Below, piece after piece: positions 5,275-11,088 of a stretch of DNA of 11,088 bases. Under the pieces are notes generated by a model. It saw only the letters and a program-made list of their open reading frames with translations, was not told the DNA's origin and did no database searches. The stretch comes from an uncultured Erysipelotrichales bacterium (GTDB lineage Bacteria > Bacillota_I > Bacilli_A > Erysipelotrichales > Coprobacillaceae). A program made the position numbers and the translations under genes. The stretch is taken from the NCBI GenBank assembly GCA_910586805.1, contig CAJUJC010000074.1:1-11088 (forward strand), in the 5' to 3' direction. Position 1 is the stretch's first letter, and each line of letters starts with the position of its first letter.

Positions 5275-5302
5275 TTTATATATTTTATTTCTTATCTAAC
5301 AA
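5275..5302 (-). promoter_or_regulatory. Candidate promoter of the MNT/HEPN pair
   Basis: On the minus strand TTGTTA (5302-5297) and TATAAA (5280-5275) are separated by 16 bases, about 70 bases before the GTG start of the antitoxin gene. The surrounding DNA is extremely AT-rich, so the match has limited weight. The rest of 5206-5407 holds only this promoter and the terminator of the P60 gene. Confidence 0.35.
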
Positions 5303-5355
5303 AGAATAAAAGAATATGATGTTTAGGAGGTTCAGTTTACATTTTTAAAGGATAT

Positions 5356-5400
5356 GAAAAAAGGTATAGCGATTAAAGGAAATCTTTATTCGTTATACCT
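5356..5400 (-). terminator. Rho-independent terminator of the NlpC/P60 gene
   Basis: On the minus strand AGGTATAACGA (5400-5390) pairs with TCGCTATACCT (5372-5362), an 11-bp stem with one A/C mismatch and a 17-base loop, followed by a run of six T. It begins eight bases after the stop codon of the P60 hydrolase gene. Confidence 0.8.
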
Positions 5401-5407
5401 CATTGTT

Positions 5408-6748
5408 TTAATATAATCTTCTTGCAGTGTACCATTCACTTTGCCAATAGTTTGTATTAAGATTTGCAACTTGTACAGGTTTTCCTGTGGAAGGAGCATG
5501 CACCATTTTGTCATCACCAATATAAATACCAACATGGTGAACACCACTAAATGCACCATTACTACTAAATAAGATAATATCTCCAGCTTGTAAATCATTT
5601 TTTGAAATAGATTTTCCAAAAGTGGCAAGGTTCCATTTTGTAGATTGAACTCCAATGTTGACACCACATTGATAATGAGCCCAACACACTAAACCAGAGC
5701 AGTCAAATTGTGTTTGGTTTGGATTTTTTATTTCATTCATTGTATGACATCCACCCCATACATACATATAACCCTGACGTGTTAATGCTTTATTAGCAAT
5801 TGCAAGTCCTAATTTTTCACTATCAGTTAAATTGCTATCATCAGTATTTTCACTATTATCAGGTTGATTTCCCTCATTATCATTAGGTTTATTACCTTCA
5901 TTTTCACTTGGTTTATTGTTAGGTTTTGATGGTTTTTGTGGCTTGTTTGGTTTAGCCTGAGTAACATTATCAACTTTTGATTCATCAGATGCTTTTTGAA
6001 TAGCTTCTAAGTTGTCTTTAATACTCTCAATAGACTCTTGATTTTTAGAAACAGCAGCAGTGTTATCTTTGATAACACTATTTTGTTTAATTAATTGATC
6101 ATAGTATTTATCTTTCATTTCAACTTGATTAATTTTATCCTCTTTCAAAGAGTCTTGAAGTAATTTTAATGTTGATTTTTGTTTTTCTACTTCTTTAATA
6201 GATTCTTTAAGATCTTCCATTAATTCTTGTTCATAACTTGTGATTTGATTAATATTCATAATTCTGCGAAAGAAATCAGTTAAACTTGTAGAGTTAAATA
6301 AATAAGAAAGGAAAACATTTGAATTAAGAGATGTTTGCATAACATACAAACGTTCTTCTAATAACTTATTTTTTTCTTCCACTTGTTTATTTAAAGATTC
6401 AACACTCTTATTAATATAATTAATTTCTTGTTGAGCATCTTTTATTCTTTGATCAATATCTTTTACTTTCTTTTCTAAATCAGCTAAAGTTGCTTTGGTA
6501 TCTTTAATATCTTCCTTAGCCTGTTTGGCTTCTTGATTTAATTTTTGATTTTTATCTAAAAGATATGTATTGAATTCTTTACACGTTTTTTGTTGTCTTG
6601 AAGTGAGATTTGAAGAAGAACAAAGTTTAATATACTTGCTTTCTTTACCTTTGAAATCTTCAGCAGTTACTTGAGTTAATGATAAAGAAAATATAGAAAC
6701 AACAAGAGAACATGCTAAACATATGATAATACTTTGACGTTTTCTCAT
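5408..6748 (-). CDS. Secreted NlpC/P60 peptidoglycan endopeptidase, PcsB/CwlO-like (446 aa)
   Basis: The enzyme cuts peptide stems of peptidoglycan outside the cell. A signal peptide (MRKRQ, hydrophobic 6-24, cleavage likely after VTA at 29) is followed by a long coiled coil at about 55-255. That region includes a helical break SYLFNSTSLTDFFRRI (148-163), typical of PcsB/CwlO N-terminal domains that dock with FtsEX. A Pro/Asn/Lys-rich flexible linker runs from about 266 to 305. The C-terminal NlpC/P60 domain (about 312-446) keeps all catalytic residues: Cys350 in DCSG, His405 in HHVGIYIG, and a third polar residue His417 in MVHAPS. It is preceded by GGAAGGAG before ATG 6748, a promoter at 6810-6783 and a terminator at 5400-5356, so it is monocistronic. 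A role in septum splitting or wall growth is inferred from the family; ftsEX is not in view. Confidence 0.9.
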   Translation of the reverse strand: MRKRQSIIICLACSLVVSIFSLSLTQVTAEDFKGKESKYIKLCSSSNLTSRQQKTCKEFNTYLLDKNQKLNQEAKQAKEDIKDTKATLADLEKKVKDIDQRIKDAQQEINYINKSVESLNKQVEEKNKLLEERLYVMQTSLNSNVFLSYLFNSTSLTDFFRRIMNINQITSYEQELMEDLKESIKEVEKQKSTLKLLQDSLKEDKINQVEMKDKYYDQLIKQNSVIKDNTAAVSKNQESIESIKDNLEAIQKASDESKVDNVTQAKPNKPQKPSKPNNKPSENEGNKPNDNEGNQPDNSENTDDSNLTDSEKLGLAIANKALTRQGYMYVWGGCHTMNEIKNPNQTQFDCSGLVCWAHYQCGVNIGVQSTKWNLATFGKSISKNDLQAGDIILFSSNGAFSGVHHVGIYIGDDKMVHAPSTGKPVQVANLNTNYWQSEWYTARRLY

Positions 6749-6782
6749 AATTTTTCTCCTTCCATAATAGAGTTCTATCTTT

Positions 6783-6810
6783 ATTCTAAATCCTTTTCAA
6801 AAAGTGTCAA
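6783..6810 (-). promoter_or_regulatory. Sigma-A promoter of the NlpC/P60 gene
   Basis: On the minus strand a consensus TTGACA (6810-6805) and TAGAAT (6788-6783) are 16 bases apart, 35 bases before the start codon of the hydrolase. This is the strongest -35 box in the window. Confidence 0.75.
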
Positions 6811-6868
6811 TAAAAAATTCTATAAATGGATACTTTGGTATAGCTATTTCATTAACATATAAGTCAAT

Positions 6869-6893
6869 AAAAAGAAACCCCAAAGGGAGTTTC
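6869..6893 (-). terminator. Rho-independent terminator of the EF-G-like gene
   Basis: On the minus strand GAAAC-(T)-CCC (6893-6885) pairs with GGGGTTTC (6881-6874) around a TTT loop with one bulged base, followed by TTTTT (6873-6869). The stem starts one base after the TAG stop of the GTPase gene. That confirms TAG as the true end there and as an ordinary stop codon in this genome. Confidence 0.8.
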
Positions 6894-8957
6894 CTAATCT
6901 TTTTGTCTTGCATCAATGACTTGCTTTTGAACAAAGTCGTTCGCAAATTCATATCCTAAGAATTCCATATCAAAGAATCCTTGTCCTTGAGTCATTGATC
7001 TTAAATCAACAGCATAGTTCATAACCTCAGCTTGAGGAGCTTCAGCAGTAATCTTAATCATGCCATCTTCTAAAATATCGCTTCCCATAACACGTGCACG
7101 TCTCTTGTTGAAATGTCCCATAATATCACCAGTATATTGTTCATCAACATAAACATGTAAAGTAACAAATGGCTCTAAGATTGCAGGTTTAGCTTTAGGA
7201 AGTGCATCTTTAAAACACATAATAGTTGCTGTTTTAAATGCCATTTCTGAAGAATCTACACTATGATAAGATCCATCAATCAGTGTTGCTTTTATTCCTA
7301 AAACAGGATAACCTGCTAAAACACCAGTCTTTGTTGCTTCAATAAGTCCTTTTTCAACAGCAGGGAAGTATGCCCTAGGGACAGCACCACCAAAGATTTT
7401 TTCTTCAAAAATATAAGGAGTATTATAATCATGAGATGGTTCAAATGTGATTTCAACATCACCATATTGGCCATGACCACCAGATTGTTTCTTGTATTTA
7501 TAACGATGAGTGACACTTCCTCTTATTGTTTCTCTATAAGGAATGATAATATCTTCTAAAGTCACTTCTACTTTAAATCTTGATTTCATTTTATTAATAA
7601 TTGAATCAATATGAATATCTCCTAATCCATATAAACATTGTTGCTTTGTTTCAGGATTATTCACAAATTTTAAAGTTTGATCTTCTTCTAATAATTTACT
7701 AATAGCATTTGTAATCTTTTCTTCATTACTTTTACCAATAGGCCTAATAGCTTTTCCAAAGTAAGGATGAGAGAATTGAATAGGTTCAATAAGCATACGA
7801 TAATCCAAAGTACATAAAGTATCATTTGTTTGTGTACATGATAATTTAGACAATGCTCCAATGTCACCAGCATGTAATTCATTAACTTCAATCAACTCTT
7901 TACCTTTCATAATATAAAGCTTATTGACTTTTTCAACTTCTTTTTTATTAACATTATATAAAGACATTCCTGTATAAATATGACCAGTGCATACTTTAAA
8001 TAAAGAAATACGTCCCACAAAAGGATCAGCAATTGTTTTAAATACAAATAATGAAGATGGTAAAGATTCATCAAAACCAATTAAATCCTCTTCTTCAGTA
8101 TCTACATTTTTAACAACCATTGAATTAACCATATCTCCTGCAGCACTAAAGAATGCAACAATTGAATTTAATACAATTTGAATACCAATTTGATTTGTCC
8201 CACATAAAACAGGAATTAAAGTATGGTTCATAACACCTTGTCTTAATGCCCAAGAGATTTCTTCTTTTGTGAATGGTTCCTCATTCAAATATTTTTCTAA
8301 TAATTCATCATTTGTATTTGCAACTGCTTCATCGATCATGTCTTTAATAGGTGTAATTTCATCCCACATATCATCTGGAATAGGACAGGCATGGGTATGT
8401 TCTCCTTCGAAGTAACGTCCTTCCATTTTTGCAACATTGACATAACCAACCATTTTATTTCCTTCCATAATTGGAACTTGAATAGGTGCAATAGCTTTTC
8501 CATATGTTTGTTTTAAATCTTCTAATTTTTCTTTATATTCAGCATTTGGATAATCATGACCACTTACATAAATCATTTTTGCCTTATCACGTGCTTTATG
8601 CATAGCTTGTTTTGTTCCTACGCTTATTCCTCTTGTTGCAGGAACTACAATTAAAGCGCTTTCGGCAACTTTTAAAGCAGCTTCAACTTCACCGACAAAA
8701 TCAAAAGAACCTGGAGTATCTAAAATATTAATTTTACAGTTGTTCCATTCTAATGGTATAACTGATAGTCCAATAGACGATTGCTTGGCAATTTCCTCTG
8801 GGGAATAATCACTAACTGTATTCCCATCTTTTATTGTCCCAATACGATTTGTTATTCCAGCACGATAAGCCATAGCTTCAATCACACTGGTTTTACCACT
8901 CCCTGAGTGGCCTAACACGGCAACATTACCGATTTCATTTGAATGATAAGCTCTCAT
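6894..8957 (-). CDS. EF-G-like translational GTPase, FusA2-type paralogue (687 aa)
   Basis: The protein has full EF-G architecture: G domain (about 1-275), domain II (about 295-385), domain III (about 385-465), domain IV (about 466-590; PYRET 473-477 and SGGHGQYG 492-499) and domain V (about 590-687; GDIMGHFNKRRARVMG 610-625). EF-G moves tRNA and mRNA through the ribosome. This one looks like the second EF-G group of Clostridia and relatives, whose role is unclear. G1 is GHSGSGKT (16-23). G3 is DTPGSFDF (80-87), where the catalytic His of canonical EF-G (DTPGH) is Ser84; FusA2-like proteins commonly have Tyr there. The G4 guanine-specificity motif NKxD is absent: the matching position reads VSGHD (131-135). 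The tip of domain IV and domain V are well kept. The start at ATG 8957 has AGGAGG nine bases upstream. Own promoter and terminator flank it. Confidence 0.88.
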   Translation of the reverse strand: MRAYHSNEIGNVAVLGHSGSGKTSVIEAMAYRAGITNRIGTIKDGNTVSDYSPEEIAKQSSIGLSVIPLEWNNCKINILDTPGSFDFVGEVEAALKVAESALIVVPATRGISVGTKQAMHKARDKAKMIYVSGHDYPNAEYKEKLEDLKQTYGKAIAPIQVPIMEGNKMVGYVNVAKMEGRYFEGEHTHACPIPDDMWDEITPIKDMIDEAVANTNDELLEKYLNEEPFTKEEISWALRQGVMNHTLIPVLCGTNQIGIQIVLNSIVAFFSAAGDMVNSMVVKNVDTEEEDLIGFDESLPSSLFVFKTIADPFVGRISLFKVCTGHIYTGMSLYNVNKKEVEKVNKLYIMKGKELIEVNELHAGDIGALSKLSCTQTNDTLCTLDYRMLIEPIQFSHPYFGKAIRPIGKSNEEKITNAISKLLEEDQTLKFVNNPETKQQCLYGLGDIHIDSIINKMKSRFKVEVTLEDIIIPYRETIRGSVTHRYKYKKQSGGHGQYGDVEITFEPSHDYNTPYIFEEKIFGGAVPRAYFPAVEKGLIEATKTGVLAGYPVLGIKATLIDGSYHSVDSSEMAFKTATIMCFKDALPKAKPAILEPFVTLHVYVDEQYTGDIMGHFNKRRARVMGSDILEDGMIKITAEAPQAEVMNYAVDLRSMTQGQGFFDMEFLGYEFANDFVQKQVIDARQKD

Positions 8958-8996
8958 AATATCATTCCTCCTTTTTTAAATGTTTTTGATATTTTT

Positions 8997-9025
8997 ATTC
9001 TATCACAAAAACTTTATAATGAAAA
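8997..9025 (-). promoter_or_regulatory. Promoter of the EF-G-like gene
   Basis: On the minus strand TTTTCA (9025-9020) and TAGAAT (9002-8997) are 17 bases apart, and TGA directly before the -10 box makes it an extended -10. It lies about 40 bases before the start codon and is divergent from the promoter at 9065-9073. Confidence 0.5.
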
Positions 9026-9031
9026 CGGTTA

Positions 9032-9047
9032 CATCATAAATGTGATG
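9032..9047. repeat. Palindrome between divergent promoters
   Basis: CATCA (9032-9036) and TGATG (9043-9047) form a short inverted repeat with a 6-base centre. It lies between the leftward promoter of the EF-G-like gene and the rightward promoter of the membrane-protein operon. This is the right place and size for a dimeric regulator site, but five-base arms are weak evidence. Confidence 0.25.
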
Positions 9048-9064
9048 AAATTTATTAAAAATAA

Positions 9065-9073
9065 TGGTATAGT
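9065..9073 (+). promoter_or_regulatory. Extended -10 promoter of the rightward operon
   Basis: TGGTATAGT at 9065-9073 fits an extended -10 element (TG, one base, then TATAGT). No good -35 box is seen at 16-18 bases, as is usual for this class. It lies 21 bases before the start of the membrane-protein gene and probably drives the four-gene operon to galE. Confidence 0.5.
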
Positions 9074-9094
9074 ATAAATATAGGAGGATATATT

Positions 9095-9376
9095 ATGGAA
9101 GTCGGTTTGATTATTGCTTTATTTGTTTCTAGTGCTATGGCATTGGATTGTTTGTATAATGATAGAAAAAAATCAGCGGGTGCTTTGTTGATATTGAATT
9201 TATGTTTAACAGTTGCTTTGGCATATCAGTTTGAACAAATGGAAAAGATTTTCTATCTTTTCTTGGCTTTAGTAGCTTTAGTTATTGCGTTTTTTGGTGT
9301 ACGTTTTTATATGAGCAGAAAGAAAATGGAAGGTCAAATTATTGATCATCATAAAAGAATAGGAAGAAAGGATTAA
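9095..9376 (+). CDS. Small membrane protein with three predicted helices (93 aa)
   Basis: I do not recognise a named family. Hydrophobic segments lie at about 3-20 (VGLIIALFVSSAMALDCL), 27-44 (SAGALLILNLCLTVALAY) and 51-72 (IFYLFLALVALVIAFFGVRFYM). Charged loops (NDRKKS; EQMEK) separate them, and a positively charged tail RKKMEGQIIDHHKRIGRKD follows. The positive tail suggests a cytoplasmic C-terminus. Ribosome site TAGGAGGA precedes ATG 9095. It is the first gene of the operon and ends four bases before the cyclophilin start, so translation is probably coupled. A link to prolyl-isomerase or redox work in the envelope is possible but unproven. Confidence 0.75.
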   Translation: MEVGLIIALFVSSAMALDCLYNDRKKSAGALLILNLCLTVALAYQFEQMEKIFYLFLALVALVIAFFGVRFYMSRKKMEGQIIDHHKRIGRKD

Positions 9377-9380
9377 AGTG

Positions 9381-9863
9381 ATGGAAAAAATCTTATTTGA
9401 AATTGAAATGAAAGATGGAGGTATTATGAAAGGAGAACTTTATCCTGATATAGCTCCAAAAACAGTTGAAAACTTTGTGAAGTTAGTTAATCAAAATTTT
9501 TATGATGGATTAATTTTTCATAGAGTCATTCCTGGATTTATGATTCAAGGCGGAGGTATGGATGAAAATATGACACCTAAACATACTGATGCTATTGTTG
9601 GCGAATTTGCAAGTAATGGTATTAATAATTCTTTACTTCATACAAGAGGCGTTTTATCTATGGCTAGAACAATGGTTAAAAATTCAGCAAGTTCACAATT
9701 CTTCATTATGCATGAAGATGCACCTCACTTAGATGGAGATTATGCAGCTTTTGGTCAGATTATAGAAGGATTAGATATTGTGGATCGTATTGCGAATGTA
9801 TCAAGAAATAGGATGGATTGTCCATATGAACCAGTTGTTATCAAAACAATGAGGTTGTTATAG
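9381..9863 (+). CDS. Cyclophilin-type peptidyl-prolyl cis-trans isomerase (160 aa)
   Basis: The enzyme speeds cis-trans isomerisation of X-Pro peptide bonds in folding proteins. The cyclophilin core is complete: APKTVENFVKLV, the FHRVIPGFMIQGG segment with the active-site Arg, the LLHTRGVLSMAR block, the SASSQFFIM segment, and HLDGDYAAFGQIIEGLDIVD. There is no signal peptide, so it is cytoplasmic. The preferred start is ATG 9381, eight bases after AAAGGA; a GTG at 9378 would add one residue. It follows the membrane-protein gene by four bases, and its TAG stop (9861-9863) shares one base with the next start, so the genes are translationally coupled. Confidence 0.93.
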   Translation: MEKILFEIEMKDGGIMKGELYPDIAPKTVENFVKLVNQNFYDGLIFHRVIPGFMIQGGGMDENMTPKHTDAIVGEFASNGINNSLLHTRGVLSMARTMVKNSASSQFFIMHEDAPHLDGDYAAFGQIIEGLDIVDRIANVSRNRMDCPYEPVVIKTMRLL

Positions 9864-10123
9864 TGAAATTATTTATTTTAGAAAACTGTCCACATTGTAT
9901 AAGAGCAATGAATTGGATAAAAGAACTTTATGAGGAACATCCACAGTATAGAGATATTCCTATTGAATTAATAGATGAAGCTAAAGATGATGAATTAGCA
10001 AATTCCTATGATTATTATTATGTTCCTTGTTTTTTTGAGGGGAATATAAAATTACATGAAGGTGTAGCAAGCAAGGAAATAATAAAAAATATTTTTGATG
10101 ATTATTTAAGGAGGAATAAATAA
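9863..10123 (+). CDS. Glutaredoxin/thioredoxin-like protein with CPHC motif (86 aa)
   Basis: The small protein has a thioredoxin-fold layout: beta strand KLFILE, redox motif C-P-H-C at residues 9-12, helix IRAMNWIKELYEEH, strand IPIELIDE, a cis-Pro loop YYYVPCFFEGN, and a last helix. It probably reduces disulfides or handles thiols in the cytoplasm. An extra Cys follows the cis-Pro (VPC). It starts with GTG at 9863, overlapping the TAG stop of the isomerase gene by one base (TAGTG). No independent ribosome site is obvious, so it is likely made by coupled re-initiation. Its stop codon abuts the galE start. Confidence 0.88.
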   Translation: MKLFILENCPHCIRAMNWIKELYEEHPQYRDIPIELIDEAKDDELANSYDYYYVPCFFEGNIKLHEGVASKEIIKNIFDDYLRRNK

Positions 10124-11088
10124 ATGAATATTTTAGTTGCTGGTGGTGCTGGTTATATTGGGAGTCATATTTGTGTTGAGTTAATTGAAGCGGGTCATGA
10201 TGTTGTTGTCATTGATGATTTTTCTAATTCAAGACCTGAAGTTTTGGATTATATTGAAGAAATCACTGGAACAAGAGTGAAATTCTATGAATTTAATATT
10301 TTAGATGAAGAAAAAACAGAAAAGGTATTTGAAGAAAATAAACTTGATGCTATTATTCATTGTGCTGCATTTAAAGCAGTTGGAGAATCAGTTGAAAAAC
10401 CAATAGAATATTATGAAAATAACTTAATGACAACTTTGATTATGACAAAGATGATGAAGAAATATAAAGTGAATAATATTGTCTTTAGTTCAAGTGCAAC
10501 AGTATATGGAGATCCAAAAGTGGTTCCATTAACTGAAGATTGTCCACTTGGACAAACAACAAATCCTTATGGAACAAGTAAAGCAATGATGGAAAGAGTT
10601 TTAACTGATGTTCAATTTGCAAATAAAGATATGTCAGTAACATTATTAAGATACTTTAATCCAATTGGCGCTCATGAATCAGGATTGATTGGTGAAAATC
10701 CAAAAGGAATTCCAAATAATTTAATGCCTTATATCATGAAAGTTGCTACTGGAGAATTACCATGTTTAGGTGTGTTTGGTGATGATTATGATACAGTAGA
10801 TGGAACTGGTGTAAGAGATTATATCCATGTTGTTGACTTAGCAAAAGGACATGTCTTAGCGATTGAAAAGTATAAAGAACCAGGCGTTCATGTTTGTAAT
10901 TTAGGAACTGGACAAGGATATAGTGTTCTTCAAATTGTTCATGCTTTTGAAAAAGTGAATGGTGTAAAAGTGAATTATGAAATTAAAGATAGACGTCCAG
11001 GTGATATAGCAACTTGTTATGCTGATCCAACACGTGCTAAAGAACAATTGGGTTGGGTTGCTGAAAAATCGTTAGAAGATATGTGTAG
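10124..11088 (+). CDS. galE: UDP-glucose 4-epimerase, 3' end outside the window
   Basis: GalE interconverts UDP-glucose and UDP-galactose (Leloir pathway, also sugar supply for wall polymers) using bound NAD. The NAD-binding GAGYIGSH is at 8-15. The catalytic triad sits at the same numbers as in E. coli GalE: Ser124 (in SSSATVYGD), Tyr149 and Lys153 (YGTSK). Further family marks are LLRYFNPIGAHESG, the VRDYIHVVDLAKGH block, and RPGDIATCYADP. The start ATG 10124 follows the upstream TAA directly, with AAGGAGG nine bases before it inside the preceding gene. The window ends after 321 complete codons, about 15-20 residues short of the usual 335-340. It is last in the visible operon with the isomerase and CPHC protein, an unusual set of partners. 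Confidence 0.95.
   Translation, partial: MNILVAGGAGYIGSHICVELIEAGHDVVVIDDFSNSRPEVLDYIEEITGTRVKFYEFNILDEEKTEKVFEENKLDAIIHCAAFKAVGESVEKPIEYYENNLMTTLIMTKMMKKYKVNNIVFSSSATVYGDPKVVPLTEDCPLGQTTNPYGTSKAMMERVLTDVQFANKDMSVTLLRYFNPIGAHESGLIGENPKGIPNNLMPYIMKVATGELPCLGVFGDDYDTVDGTGVRDYIHVVDLAKGHVLAIEKYKEPGVHVCNLGTGQGYSVLQIVHAFEKVNGVKVNYEIKDRRPGDIATCYADPTRAKEQLGWVAEKSLEDMC

Noticed and set aside
5128..5319. 63-codon plus-strand frame overlapping the antitoxin gene
   Set aside because: It is antisense to the MNT coding region and its AT-rich upstream. Its composition is Phe/Tyr/Ile/Ser-rich as expected from AT-rich noise, and no ribosome site precedes it.
5386..5667. 93-codon minus-strand frame overlapping the 3' part of the P60 gene
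   Set aside because: It is the same-strand alternative frame of the catalytic NlpC/P60 domain, whose own frame keeps all active-site residues.
7316..8181. Three short frames (7316-7516, 7688-7891 and 7987-8181) inside the EF-G-like gene
   Set aside because: They are alternative-frame shadows of a continuous 687-codon gene with intact domain motifs.

Overview
The window reads as chromosomal DNA of a low-GC Firmicute. The base composition is strongly AT-rich, almost every gene has a clean AGGAGG-type ribosome binding site, and promoters fit the TTGACA/TATAAT pattern. Gene style (a PcsB/CwlO-like NlpC/P60 hydrolase, a FusA2-like EF-G paralogue, remnants of Clostridia-type conjugative elements) suggests a gut Erysipelotrichia or Coprobacillaceae-like organism. 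The taxon is an inference; no 16S or other marker is present.

Layout. Positions 1-263 hold a leftward, very short gene for a 26-residue hydrophobic peptide resembling Fst-type type I toxins. It has its own promoter, a hairpin that buries the Shine-Dalgarno, and a structured 3' end. Positions 312-542 hold decayed debris, including the first ~23 codons of a PrgI-like conjugation gene. Positions 845-4363 are a rightward accessory block: GNAT acetyltransferase, DUF7000 protein, ABM-like dimeric alpha/beta-barrel protein, an HxlR regulator broken by one in-frame TAG, a DUF1080/LamG-like protein, an XRE regulator with two C-terminal membrane helices, and a second GNAT. A bidirectional terminator at 4441-4467 separates this block from leftward genes.

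The leftward half (8957 down to 4473) starts with an EF-G-like translational GTPase, then the secreted P60 hydrolase, each with its own promoter and terminator. A HEPN/MNT toxin-antitoxin pair follows: the nucleotidyltransferase antitoxin is intact, and the HEPN toxin is interrupted by a single in-frame TAG. From 9095 a rightward operon runs off the window end: three-helix membrane protein, cyclophilin-type prolyl isomerase, glutaredoxin/thioredoxin-like protein (stop and start overlapping by one base), and galE (incomplete at the 3' side).

The core-like genes (P60, EF-G paralogue, cyclophilin, galE) lie on the right. The left half looks like a variable region built from stress/defence cargo and mobile-element remnants. 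The most interesting points are the unannotated Fst-like module at the left edge, two otherwise intact genes each killed by a single amber codon (HxlR and the HEPN toxin), and the loss of the G4 NKxD motif in the EF-G paralogue. I did not find a convincing wholly new multi-gene system.
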